A DNA stretch of 64,000 nt. Source: Rotaria macrura. Taxonomy: Eukaryota > Rotifera > Eurotatoria > Philodinida > Philodinidae. Positions within the stretch are counted from its first letter, which is position 1. Each line of letters opens with the position of its first letter. A program made the position numbers and the translations under genes. Shown piece after piece: positions 49,301 to 62,159 of the stretch. Below the pieces are notes generated by a model. That model had not been told where the DNA came from. It searched no databases and saw only the letters and a program-made list of their open reading frames with translations. The DNA is taken from the NCBI GenBank assembly GCA_900239685.1, contig OENT01000060.1, forward strand, positions 83,495-147,494, given 5' to 3'.

Positions 49301-52300
49301 AGAGAAGGATTTTTCACTATTTGCTTATATTATACAAAATATTTTCTGTAAAGGAAACTATAAATAGAACGATTGAGATGATTTCCGCTGTGAAGGCTGA
49401 CTGATTTATGGTGGAAAGGATGTTTGAATGTCACTGAGTTCCGTTGAAAACAAGCAGTTGATTTTCTTAATCTCAATATCCGTCTTTTTTTTTTCAAATA
49501 TCCACAAGATTGTCATGTTATATAAAAGTAAAAATTAGCTACTTACGAATTGACAAGATTTTCATAGACTTGTAACAGTTGTTTTGTTGTAAATAAATCT
49601 GACTCTTCCACAGTTTGAAAAATATCTTTAATGACAAGTATAAACTAATTACAATCGGAAATTTGCTTTTAGTTTTCATTACTTTCAGTTGATAATCGAT
49701 TATTTGAACTGCCAAATGGCGAAGCAGTAGCTAATTTCAGCGTATTTCCACTTGAAGTATTTTTTAAATCAACTATTTTATTGATAGAAATACTTCCAGT
49801 TGTATTACGTCGTCTAGATAGATAAGATGTTAAATCAGGTTGTTGATTTTTTGATGATATTGCATTTGATGGAGTTAATAATAAATTTTCTTTTGCATCA
49901 ACAGTTAGTTTACCATTGTTCGATGATGATAAATTCGACCATGAATGCTTTGGTGTTGTTGGTGTTGTTATTCGTCGACTAGGACCAGCATGATTACTAT
50001 GATTAATAAATAATCATTGAAAATATGAAAATGTTAAATCTTGACATGGGAATAACCCTCAATGAATGAAATTCATCTTTCATTATAATTTTAAAGAATG
50101 AATGGATATTAAATGCTCTTATTGCAACATAAAATATGAAATAAGGAAGAAGAACGTATTGCAAGATGAAAAACAAGTTGTAGAAATAGGAAAATAGTCT
50201 TGAATAAAAACTGACCAGTTCATATTATATTATGTATAGCTATAGAAGCTCAATGTTGAACAAAATCTTTTTACAGAACGCATATGTTAGTTCTATGGAC
50301 TAACTTACTGTGCTGTATCATTGGATGCTGCTGATGCTGAGATATTATCATCGACCTAAAAATAAAAATTTCGAAAACATTCATCGAGTTCCTATTATAA
50401 TAACTTACAGGTACTGTTGTTGAACAAGGACGAGTTTTTGGACTGAATTGTCGGAAAAGTAATTTTTGGATTAGATTGGGACTCGATGATTGATGTTGAC
50501 CTCTCGCATCATCTTAAGATTATAATACATTTTATTATAATTAAATTAGAGAATAATTCTCATTTCTTTTTCAATATAAAACCTGTTCCTGATGCGTTGA
50601 TATCTCCTATTGGTAGTTCAAGTTTAACAAGAGAAAAACGTCGAAGACCACCATGCCGTGTTCGATTCATTGGCGTAGACTTAGAAGATTCAAGAATATT
50701 TTCAGTAGATAAAATGTCATCAGATGATATATCACACGTTGTTGATTTACGGAATCGACGTCTAAAAAGAAATCTCTTATTTAAAATACATGATTAGGTT
50801 CTTGTTAACAATTCATCTTCATCTTCTTCTCTATCGCTGTCTTAGTAGTTCCGTGTTAGGTTCAACCTTTTCTTTCTCGATCCGCCTCCTTCTTTCTCTC
50901 TCTCTCTCTCCCCTCTTTTTCGATGCTTATCAAAGTTATTACAGTAGAGCAAGTCAAAGAAGTTGTCAATTTAATGAAGGTAGTGAACAAGTCAAATTAC
51001 GTCAACTAATAAACATCATCAATGAGCCAAAATGGCCATGCCACTCAAGTGTAATGTCATAGTGAAGAGAAAAAAAAACAACATTCACATTTTCAACATT
51101 AACTACGTAGTTCGACCTCCGTTAGAAAAAAAAAAACAAATAGCCTATGTGCTCATTAATTACGTATCTAGCTAGTTGATATTTCTGAGAAGAAGAATAA
51201 TATCAATATTTATTTTAATGAAATGTCATACATATCGTATCTTCTCTTGATAGTTTCAACCTGTTTGTCATCAAGTTTAACTTATTGTCGGATATCATGT
51301 CATTTAACTCTACTAATAAATTATATTATATCCTTGTCTAAGATCAATTTCTATCATCGATCATAGGAATTGGATTAACAATTCTACACATACTTTTTTT
51401 TTAAAGTCGATCTGAATTAGACTAGAAAAGAAAAGTTCGTTTTTTCCTTACAAATGAAAACAGTGTATAGAAGTTACAATGATGTACAAGAATTTCAAAA
51501 TATTAAAATTGCTTTACACCTTCTAGAAGCTTACAAATACATAACGAAATGGAAATACCTATCCAAGTCAATAATGATGAAACGATGTACAATTTGTATG
51601 AATATTTAACATTCTATCATACAAAACTTACTACGTGTTTTCTTATTCATGATAGAACAAAGATTTTTTACATGCAAATGAATGCATTCTACGCTAACAT
51701 AATTAATAATGGAAGATGACTAGCTGTTTCTACTGCAAAGACTATCTTTTGAAAGGGTACTCCAAATGAAGAATGCTGAGTATATGACAATGGCAATGAT
51801 GATGATGACGATGATGATGATGCAGATGAAAAGAATTCACATAGTATCTTTCTTTCTCAAGATTGGGCTGCCTCGTTTGAATAGAGTGATCAATGCTGTT
51901 GAAAATAAAATTGTCGATATTACAGTATGGATTAGTTTCACTTTTTCTCGATTAATCGATTGAAAACCAATCTCCTGAGATAGACTTTATATTCTTATTT
52001 ATACAAATATAAATTGACTTGATTATTGAAGATGACATTCGAAAGAATGAATATTTTGATAATGGATAGCAAAAGCAAAAAAAGAAAATACGAACCTTAA
52101 GATATCTTGTGGTCTTGTTGAAACGAACATTTGTCGACATCGATTACGAAAACGAAGAATATTCGAAGGTTTTTTCTGTTTCTGTTCAGTCTCTGATGAC
52201 AACGGATTATTCATATCCATGATTAGGGACAACAAAACTTATAGTTAATAGGCAACAGATCAACGGAGTTCTCTTTGATCTGAGTTGCTTTTTATTTTCT

Positions 52301-55300
52301 GTCAAGTGAATATTTCCGTTATGGGTACTGTTGTCATTTAGATGATCGTATTTTGTTGAAGAATATATACGTCCGGTATGATGAGAATAATGCTCATCAT
52401 TGACGCAAGCCAGAGGAGATAAATGATGAGACAGCGGCATATGCAAACATTTTTATGTCGGTGATGAAGCTATTAACAACAACAAGTTGATTTCCGGCAA
52501 GTGAAGAACATGTGTGCCTATATTGATGATGAACGAGCGCAATTGGAATGGATGCGTTTCAGCGTGAACAAATGTTTTCGCCGTCTAATCGTGCCTCATT
52601 GTCACGACTATCAGCCTTGTAGGAATAAAAGAGATCGAGTATGTTTCTATACGCAAATGAGACATGGTCCGTTTGAAGATGAGACTAAGAGAAATGGAAA
52701 CTCACAAGGAGGAAGGAAATACACAAATGCACACGATTCTTCTGTTTTTAGACTTTTTTCTTCTTCATCGTCGTCTTCTTGTTCTTCTTAACATTGCATC
52801 AAATAAGTATAGTAACATAAAAATAGAAAATCAACGCTTGTGTTTTTTTCTTCTTTTTAATTCAACTTTGTACATGATTGAGCAGCAACAGCATGATTTC
52901 AATAGTAAAGAAGACGCAGATTTTATTTTCTCATTATTTATTATCTTATCTTTATTCCCTTGACGATAAGATGTGATGTGATTAAGTATGCAAGATGAAA
53001 AAAAAATAAAGACACGAGTAAATACAAGTGACGTTCATTTATTCAGCTGATAATGACAATCTTCTCTTTTCTGTTATGAAAATTAATTAAGCTATGAAAT
53101 ATTTTTGATTGGATCATAGAAGAAATAGTTTATCTGACACCTACGTAATGTGGACATAAGAATCATCCATCATTGTCATCTAAATTGACTAGAATAGAAT
53201 TTATTTCGGAAAATATTTATCATAACGACTGAAAAAGAAACGAGAACATCAAAGATAAGATTTTCTATCAATTATTTTTATAGAAAAATAGATCAAGAAA
53301 GAAAAATCAAGACACACACACACGCATTTATATATATATATATATATGCATCAATTGCTAAGTTGGTTGTGTACTCATGATTTGCTATTCAAGCGAGAAC
53401 AATAAGGCCATCAATGTTAATCTACAATCGTTCCATACAGACTCAAAAGATTTTCTTTTTTCATTCTATTGTAATGGACATATCTGTTTATACATGTTCG
53501 TCAAAGACACAGATATATATATATATATATAATAAGAAGAGAATATGATAAATTATCATCGATGTAACAGTACTAGTGATGACATGTCGTTTACTGTTGC
53601 ATAGATATATCATGGTATTTTTCTTCAATGGTTCCTGTAGCTAACGAAAAAACAAACGAATGCACTTGTTCCGAGATCAACGAAGTTGAATTTGGCTATT
53701 GTATAAGCAACATTTTCTTTGAACTTTATTAGAATACACAATAGACAATACATTGGCAAAATGTGGAAACAATATTCTTTTGTTTTTTCTTCGCCGTATC
53801 TACTATATAGCTTGTACAAAATGAATGCCGAACCTGGTCGATATCATACAGTCAATCATTTATTAAGTCAATCAGTCAACTAGATGCGAAAGTCAATAAC
53901 AGTAACTGTATGAATAACAATGCGCGACATAGAAGAGCGATCATTAATCTATCTTACGCTCTATTTTGATGTTTACATCAAACAAAACACAAGCTTATGC
54001 TGTAGGAGATGGAGGTATGTGTGTTGGTGTTTGTGTGTGCGGGATTATTAACGGTCAAACACGATTGTTTGCTGCCATGGCAACATCTAAACCACACCAC
54101 AATCCGTTATTTACTAGCATGTATGCATTCATACAATGCATGAATATATTTTTTGTATAGTAAAATAGTACGAGTAAAATCTGATTATATTCATCATAAT
54201 TAATGAAATCAACGTATCGTTGTCTTCTTTTTCCTTTGTATTTATGATGAGAGCATGCGGTATTAATAGGAGTGTAATATTGTGTTTTATATCCTAAGGG
54301 AGAGTTCTTTTGTTCTCTATTATCTTTTTATCATAGCTATACTATTTCGAAGTTCGTTGTCTCTATGTATCAATATAATTACCATAGAGAAAATGAACTA
54401 AACGACTACACATGCAATGATTTAGTTGGTCAGCATCAATTTATTACTCTAGTGAATGACAATCGTCAATATTCAACCGTTTTCTCTCCATTGAGATTGA
54501 GTTTACGTCACTTATATCGATAATTCAAGGTTTTCTTCTTCTTTTTTGTCGTCATCACATCAAGGAAATATTTGTATGCATTCGCAATCATCAATTGCGT
54601 CATCCTATAGACACTCAGTCGGACAAAGATAGATAGACAAACAGCTACATGCATGCCATTTCATAGATAGAGAAATTTATCCAAACATGTGCATAAACAT
54701 ATCTTAAAAGTCAAATGGCTAGACTTGTGATCAAGGATTCTTACCTAACAATTAAAGTAGAAATAACTAAAAAGTCTATTTGTGTACACACCCACACACA
54801 GGCATCTATAAATGCATATAGGCATAAACAGAAACCTTCAACAAACTTTATAGTTACTCACGTGCAATTGATAATATTAGAGCGACGAAATTGTCTGCCA
54901 GCTACGCTACATATCTACTGATTTCATGCAAATCTAATAAACCGGCACGTTACCGATAGACGAAGAAGAGAAAATCAAGATAGATGAATGATATGAATAC
55001 ACAGCACTATTGTCATCAATACAATTATGACTCACTATATTTTAGTGAATGATCGATTGAATATAAAGGATATCCTACTTATTTTACTCTTTTGTTTGCT
55101 ACAAAGTAGACAGTATTCAGAAAAAAGCAAAAGATTTTCTATTATAATGATTAACGTATTCAACATTATTGTATTTATTTTGAAAAAGCTGCCTAATTCA
55201 TAACTGCATAGACCTATTATTAACAAAACGATAATAATATAGACACATTGTATTAATCTGTTTTTTTCCTTCTATAGTATTATAGTGTTGTTTATTAATT

Positions 55301-56013
55301 ATTGTTGCTAGTATATATTAGGTATTACATCGGTGTTTTCTTAATACATATGCCAGCTACAATACTTCGCAAAATCATTTGCCTTTTTTCCGCCTTACAG
55401 GCACACATTCATACACACATAAATAGACATTAAAGAAAAAGAAAAATTTTTTTTCCTGTTCGGAAAAAAAGATATCAGTTTTATGAAAATAATTATCTAC
55501 AAATATGCAAGAGTACTCCTACCTTATAGAGAAGAAGAAGAAAAAAATAGTAATAAAAGCAAGAATTTCTTTTTCTCTAACTATTTCCTTGTGAACTACC
55601 TATGAATATCTTTCTATTTGATACACGAAACAAAACGAGAAGAGAAAAACCAATCGACAGGATTTTCAATTAACTGACCTTTTATTGTTCGTGACAGTTG
55701 TTGTTGATCGTGTTGTTCGAGAATTTTTGTTACGAATGCTGTCACGCACATATCGAAATCCGCCATTGCTAATGAAACTATCTGATTCTTGATGTTCTTC
55801 GACACCACCGAATGAAGCTCGTTTTTTAGCATTTACTAAAATCGGATTATTCGAAGAACGAAATGCCATCAATGATGAACGACGATGTAGAAAAGTATTT
55901 CGTTTTTTCTGTTGATTATTTTCATTAGTGTTAGATGAAGATGTCTGAAAATGTGACTTTAAATGTTCTTGCCACCATCGATATAGTTTAATCCAATTAT
56001 CTGTTGCTGACAT
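43348..56013 (-). CDS. ANKFN1: ANKFN1 / wide awake (ankyrin repeats, FN3, C-terminal RA-like domain)
   Basis: Cytoplasmic scaffold whose fly homologue, wide awake, acts in clock-neuron signalling. Common exons, from 5': 50583-50761, 50409-50512, 50309-50355, 49683-49996, 49547-49625, 49180-49283, 48968-49089, 48761-48920, 47371-47484, 47067-47273, 46785-46949, 46199-46322, 45890-46136, 45576-45815, 45336-45502, 45115-45272, 44391-44597, 43348-44321. With first exon 52096-52220 the product is 1278 aa; with 55679-56013 it is 1348 aa. In the shorter numbering, ankyrin repeats lie at about 257-320 (YDWCPLDIAIMLNNMPMIQL), a polyQ tract near 385 and FN3 at about 413-515 (IPDAPTNVRL, CYVRVSAGNIRGFGPS, PSSWREF). 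The family core spans about 590-950 (LYLVSVMLNGERILVTNED, WFMKLTFVWDDL, DFYHASMRRLDSGLY, ANVSREEWEWL). A ubiquitin-fold/RA-like segment is at about 1138-1229. Every junction is in phase, so the gene looks intact. Three start exons are described separately. Confidence 0.92.
47669..47876 (-). CDS. ANKFN1: ANKFN1 internal alternative first exon (ankyrin-less form)
   Basis: An open exon begins with ATG (47876-47874) and encodes 69 residues, MDGNKKFRSRVLIIKTAL to HHYQEKYQK, then a GTAAGT donor leaving one base. Its phase fits the FN3 exon 47371-47484 (C+GT giving Arg-Ile-Pro-Asp). The preceding ankyrin-side exon 48761-48920 also ends with one base (G) and splices to the same FN3 exon, giving Gly-Ile-Pro-Asp. 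No acceptor upstream of 47876 has a phase that lets this exon be inserted between the two. It is therefore best read as a separate start that would produce an isoform without ankyrin repeats. Purine-rich GAGAGA sequence lies upstream at about 48050-48500. Confidence 0.6.
50762..52095. other. ANKFN1 first intron (proximal part)
   Basis: Intronic for both distal start exons. It contains a CT repeat run at about 50895-50915 and (ATG)n-type repeats at about 51793-51826. No other gene was found. Confidence 0.5.
52096..52220 (-). CDS. ANKFN1: ANKFN1 alternative first exon B
   Basis: Starts at ATG (52220-52218), MDMNNPLSSETEQKQKKPSN, continues NILRFRNRCRQMF and ends QDIL plus AG before a GTTCGT donor. 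The two spare bases join the first base of exon 50583-50761 to make AGA (Arg), leading into RRFRKSTTCD. It ends in the same phase and with the same two bases as first exon A, so the two are interchangeable. A start farther upstream in this exon was not found. Confidence 0.65.
52221..55678. other. Region between the ANKFN1 alternative first exons
   Basis: About 3.5 kb, intronic for the distal form and promoter/leader for the proximal one. Microsatellites: (CA)n then (TA)n at about 53313-53347 and (AT)n at 53513-53532. Short open frames at 52207-52446 and 52501-52791 have no splice or family support. No independent gene is seen. Confidence 0.45.
55679..56013 (-). CDS. ANKFN1: ANKFN1 alternative first exon A (distal)
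   Basis: From ATG at 56013-56011: MSATDNWIKLYRWWQEHLKS, a Ser/Asn/Arg-rich stretch, and TTTVTNNK plus AG before a GTCAGT donor. The 335 bases leave two over, matching exon 50583-50761. An ATG 54 bases earlier in frame would add MVCVTYTFYFLVYFIASN, but a CTAG acceptor sits between the two, so the later ATG is preferred. It lies 3.5 kb upstream of first exon B. Confidence 0.65.
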
Positions 56014-59000
56014 ATTTGATGCAATGAAATAAACTAGAAAATAAAATGTATACGTAACACACACCATAAGAATGAACAGAAAACCTTGGTTTTTCTTTTA
56101 TGATCAATGAAGAGCAAATAGTGATGCCAGAGTATATTCTATTTGTTCTTTCCGGTTTCTTTTGTCATCAATAAATGAGAATGAGAAATGCGAAATCAGA
56201 ATAAGAAAAAGGCTACATAGTCAGCGTAATCGACAGTGACGACAAGCGAGAAACAGTTCAATACGCACAGCTATTTTCTCATCATCTTCTCTATACATAT
56301 AGCACACATCCCTTTAGTGCACATAATTGGTACTCGTGTCGACAATACGCCAAGAGCAATGAGAAAGAAAGACGTTAATATAAATCAGAAGTGACGTATT
56401 CCTTCACTATACACTGAGAGACCCGTTATAAAACAAAATGGCTAAAGCTAACTAGTGTAATAAATTATTTAGAAACGAACAGATGACCTTCGTTTTAGTC
56501 ACGCAACATTGAATCATTTTTGAAACTTCAATCGAACAGGGGAAACACCTGGTCGTGTGGAACCAAAACGAGAGAAAGAAAGAGAAAGAAAAGAACCTGT
56601 GTAAATGATATTCTCAGTTTTTTACACAGAAAAGAATCAGGAAGAATTCAGTGCTTGCTTCTAAGAATACATAGGCGGAAGTTTTCGTATCAGAAATAAA
56701 TAGGAAAGAATAATTACATTACAACGCCCATTATCAGTCGACCATATAATTAAACGGAACAAACCGGACGTTCAGTTTAATTTCCTTTTTATTTTCCAAA
56801 ACGAAATATGAACTAGTTCTCATTATACACACGCACCCACCCACCCACCCACACACACATACAAGCACATGTATCATCATGACAGATGAAATCAAAAAAA
56901 TGATAGTAGGTTCATGATAGAAGAAATGGAGGCATCGACCTTTGGTCTGTTTGATATCGAATTATTGTCTTTCATAGCCACCAAGAGAACAGATGGGCTC
57001 CAATGTTAATTGTGCCAATAAATAACATTACAAAGAAGTCGAGATCAAGGCGAATCAGAAAGAAAGAATGCAATATATGTATATATGTGCTTTATGATAT
57101 ATATCATTCTGATTGCATGTGTATATATTTATATATATGAGTGTGTGTGTGTGTTGACGTCAATTATCATCACAAAAAAAAGGGAAAACTGCTAAAGTCA
57201 TTCAACTCAATTCGATTTAGTTCGTATTCGATTGCAATAGGAAAAAAATTCTTCTCGCTCGGATACTTGCCATATATATTATCTTTTTTTCTAAAAATAG
57301 TAAACATCTCTTTCTTACATAAACATTAACAACGTCAACAAGCAAATATTTCGAGCTTGTCGATTTGACAGGAAATAAGACTAGGCAAATCTTAATCACT
57401 ATAGATTATTATTCTTATTTGTCTTGCATAAAAAAACCAAAACATCTTTTTACTAATTATACTTGTTTATCAAGAAATACAAATATCTTATCACTGTCGT
57501 CTAATAAAAAGGCGTTGAATATGAATCATGATTATGACGTACTTACTCAAGGCTGTAAGATGAATTAATAAAAAATGATATATGTGATAATGTTTATCAT
57601 GTATTTGTTTCGTAGAGTTCGTTAGTTAGTTCCTGCCGATTCTATGAATCATCGAATGAGAAATCCGCAAGACTTTTTCTTGACTGGCGTGTACTTCAGT
57701 TTTACCAAATATACATTTTTTCTTTGTGTCGATCTAACATCGTCTACACATATATTTACAACAACTACTACTAGTTCTTTAAATAAGATGTCAATTAATA
57801 TCTAGATTATCTGAAAATGCATTCCGACACATTTCCTTTTTCTTGACACAAAAATATACTTAGTATATGATCGTACGACACGAAACAAGCAGTTTATTAC
57901 TAATATCTGTTCTAACGACTGATACGTCTATTTTCTTTTTAATAATCATTAGTAGAATGATAACATTTTTTCATTTAAAATAGACTATACTAAATAAAAT
58001 TCACAAATATTACGAAGATATTTTCAATAATTGAAAAGCAAAATGTATTGATAAAGTTGCGTGTTAATAACAATATTTTCAATTATTTTGGATGGTCTAT
58101 TGAGAATAAATAGAAATATATCCGTGCTATTTGTATCTTCGTATAGACTTACAATAATATTTTATTCCAGCATACGATTGATGAAATGAAAATGGATGGG
58201 TACTTCAGTGACCTTGTATCTGATTATTGATGAAATCCCAAATGGTATTATTATTTCCCAGCGAAAGTCTATAGCCAGAGGATAAACGACATAAGCTTGA
58301 GTCAATAACTTATATGTGTATGTAAAAGAATGGGAGTACTTGTCTTACCAGCAATAGCTTTTTTCTTGTGTATTTAAAGTGTAGTGTGACGGGTAATGCA
58401 TAAAGAATGATTTACTTTTTTATGTTTCCTTCACGATCGTGAAATGCATTTTCAGAAAAACCTATTTCAAGACCAGAAAAGTTAGGGAAACATATACTTC
58501 GTCAAGCCCTATATTGATTCTTTTAAGAGAAAAAGGAAGCATCGTAGCTGCGTATATAAAAATGCGAACTTAAAAACAGAAGAACGGAAAGCATGACTAC
58601 ATATCATGCGAATGTCTTCCGGAGTGTTTTCTTTTTACCTAACGTAGAATTATTAGTGTAATCAAGTTCGTCATCTTTTTTTTTCTTATGATCGGCTTCA
58701 TCCATATCATACTACTCTTTTTTCAGAGTCAATTAATATTATTGTTATTTGATTACAGTCACTAATATGAAAGTATCTTGATTTCTCTCGAAAAATAGCA
58801 GAAATCTGATATTCATTAACATTGATTTTTACGTATTTTTCTAACTAATCAATTTTTACGATAGACATACCATTATTTCGTTCTAATTACACATTGAAAT
58901 TCAATAGATTTATTTCTATTCCAAGTTGTCTATCTTAATATCAGACACTAATAAGTAATATTAATTTTCTAGTGACACTCAAAAAACTATCAATAAAATA

Positions 59001-61426
59001 TATGGCAAAGTGTTCTACAAAAATTTAATAAGCCAAATGAACATTTTAGCACAATGAACAATCAAATTTTTTAATAAATGATGAATTAGTATTCTCAAAA
59101 CTTGCATGTCAGTTGCTTAATTTAGAAAGGAAAAGGAAGGAATACGAACATCTCGAAAACGGGATGAACAATACAAAACGTTTTCCCTAAAACATAAAAT
59201 AAACTTCTATTATTCGATAAGAATGATATTACTAAAACTATTTAAAAAAAAAGGTAAAATTGAAGTGTTCTCTTTTCTCCGTTACTTACTTATAAATAGA
59301 ATGCTTTAAATAACATCAATTTAGTTGTTACAAATTAGTTATTTGATGAATGAAATAAATGACGTTATTCAAAATGAAAACGATATCAAAATTTTTCGGG
59401 AGAATTAAAAACAGAAAAAGTTAAGATTTAGAAGTGCATATGACTTGCTTGATGAAATAGATACACTTGATTTTATGCACAATAATTCTATTTCTTTTCA
59501 AAGAAAAATTTTCTTTTGTAACTTACGGAAACATCGAATCGTACACAATTCATAAAAGAATTGCTTCCGTGTCTGTTTACTCACCTAAAATAGTCTGATG
59601 AATTCACAGTGGTTTGCACATAATCTAGTAATGGTTGTATTGAACTGGAAATCGATCATCATTTATAGCTGAGTATAATCTCATCAACAGAGAATAGAAT
59701 TATGAACAACTATAGAAAAATCTCATCATTCAACTCTGCTAGTCTTGATAACTATAAGACGTATGGGCTTCAAATAGATTCTTTCTTATTACATCATGCA
59801 TATTTCCTTAAATGCTTTAGGCATATTCAATCAAATTCTCTTTATTAGCTTTATTGTACATCTCTTTCTTTTTGAAGGATAAAAGAATGCAGACTTAAAC
59901 GAGATATATTTATTAATGAAAATTAACTTACTCTGACTCTAATGTATAATTTCATACGTCAACTTTATCGAATGTTATAACTCATTGTTGGACATTTCAT
60001 ATAGTTACTGCATGTGCACATATAAGGTTCATGTTCATTTCTAATATTTAGCAATCATACATTTTTCTTTCGTGGAAAATTTAATAAATTTTCAAACCGA
60101 AAAAACAAGCCAGGGTATTGATATAAGATCAAATAAAATCATACGACAGAGAAATTACAGCTCTAGAAATATTACCTACCAGATTTTTGAATAACTAGTC
60201 AATCACGATAAGCTACCTTCGAAGGCAGCATCACTTTTCCATGTTGTTTTAGTATGACTTCATTCAACATTTCTCCAACAAGAGTTTTATCGTATGATTT
60301 TAAAACCGGTGTTGTTTTTTAATAAATGACATTGCTTGAGAAGGCTCTCTCTCTCTCTCTCTTTTTTTACATTATTATCGGTAGAGGGCAATAGTCATGT
60401 TCATTTATGACGGAAACTATTTAACTATGACATCAAATTTAATATTTTTTCCTTTATTCAATATCGAAGTCTGCCAAGTTTTATTCGAATTCATAAGTCA
60501 ATCGAATTTTTTTCTCGCAAAGTAAGACACGGTTGTAATGTCATTCTTTTTCTTTGCAGGCATACAACAGTCGAGACATGTATAGAGAACGTGCACGTAT
60601 TCGCTGTGTATAAGAGGTCAAAAAGAAAACATAATATGCGTGTTCACCGAATAGAGAAGGAAAGAGAGAGGTTATAATAGCAAGAGTGACCGCAGAACAA
60701 CGCTCATTGTTAAGAATAGAGAGGTGTTCTCTAACAGGCAAATAAAATGTATTAAAATTGTATATCTTCCAATAATTGATTCAGTACTAATTTGTGATGA
60801 GCATTGTTTTTATTCAAAGCAAAGAAAAAACAAGTCCTATTTTTAATTTCATATTCTATCTCGTAGTAGTAATTCGATAAAATAAGTTATTATATAAAGC
60901 ATATTTTTCGAATAAATGTTATCATTCTCTTCATTCATATATAAATGCGTTTGAACATCAACAAATGGATATATCGATATTAACAAGATCTTTACAAATT
61001 CCATGAGTGCATGAAAATGAATTTTTTTTTTATTGATACAATTCTTTCGTGTATCTTTGTTGTTTGTTAACAAGATAGATAGACACAAGGTTTTTTTCTT
61101 TTGCAGAATACGACACACATACACGAAAAGAACAGAATGATACATAACCACAGCTGAATCCGAGACAAACATAGAAGAAAAAAAAGTGAAATATAGAGAA
61201 AAAAGTACACAACAATGATGTAGACAAACGCAAAAAAAGAAAGAGAAAGAAAAGGAACGCCTATCCAACAATCACAAAACTGAGCTGCTGATGGTACGCC
61301 AGTCAGACATCAGTAGAAGATAGCATGAGAGACGTTGAACGTCACACACGAAAAAAAAAAGAAAAAACAAGTCAATATATGTCTGTGTGTGCATACGGAT
61401 TCGAATTTCTTTTTTTTTGTGTATTT
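56014..61426. other. Gene-free region with microsatellites
   Basis: About 5.4 kb upstream of ANKFN1 and downstream of the acidic-protein gene; it should contain the distal ANKFN1 promoter and the acidic gene's 3' UTR. Simple repeats: ACACGCACCCACCCACCCAC-type at about 56828-56862, (TA)n/(GT)n at about 57066-57155 and (CT)n at 60348-60362. No supported exon chain. Confidence 0.45.
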
Positions 61427-62159
61427 TTACTCTCGAGATGCTTCATCGCCTTCATCATCATCTTCATCACCGACATCTTTCGATTCATCATCGTCTTCAC
61501 CGGCACCTGCATCGCTAGCGCCTAATTCAAATATATATTAGAAAACATTTCTTATTACTTGATTTTCTTTTTATTTTCTATCTACCTTCATCACTTTCTC
61601 CTTCACTAACATCACCTTCTTTATAATCTAAGAAGAAAGTCAATCATTCAAATTGAATAAAGAAATATATGTTACCGTCATCATCAGAATTTTCATCATC
61701 TTCATCATCAAAATCTCCACTTTCATCTGGATCTCCTAATTTAACGGAAAACGTTTGTTGTAAAGAAGAACAACAGCGAACATTTCAAAATATCTATTTT
61801 TACCACTGGCGCCGGCATCCGTTGACGTTGGTTTACCATTACGTTTCTTTACATCAACACTATTTGAATCTTCATCATTCGTATCTCCACGTGATTCATC
61901 GTCATCATTTTTTGATGGTCGAGTTTTCGTTGTTGATGTAGCAGCTTTTACTGGTGTTGCTTTTTTCTTAGAACCTGTTGTTGTTTCAGCAGCTCCATTT
62001 GATTCATCGTCTTCATCGTGGGTTCTCTATAATGGTTCGAACGAAAAAAGAAATAAATAGTTAACAAAACATATGTGTATATATATATATATATACATAG
62101 ATAATAAGCAAACGAAAGATACTCACTTTTTTGCCTTTGATTTCGATTTCTGTCGACAT
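61427..62159 (-). CDS. Small highly acidic nuclear-type protein
   Basis: Five exons on the minus strand: 62127-62159, 61804-62026, 61676-61735, 61586-61627, 61427-61521, all in phase, giving 150 aa. The start is MSTEIEIKGKKRTHDEDDES. The middle is basic and Ser/Thr-rich (GSKKKATPVKAATSTTKTR, VKKRNGK), likely nuclear-localisation signals. From about residue 86 on it is almost only Asp, Glu, Gly and Ser (DFDDEDDENSDDDD, EGDVSEGESDE, DEDDDEGDEASRE). The charge pattern resembles prothymosin-like or histone-chaperone-like tails, but no conserved domain is present and I do not assign a family. Introns are 40-100 bp. Because the composition is low-complexity, homology searches alone will be weak; the consistent splice phases are the main evidence. 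Confidence 0.72.

Noticed and set aside
60849-61271. 140-codon minus-strand frame rich in Phe, Cys and Tyr
   Set aside because: It reflects AT-rich DNA; no family motif and no splice sites with matching phase toward the acidic-protein gene.
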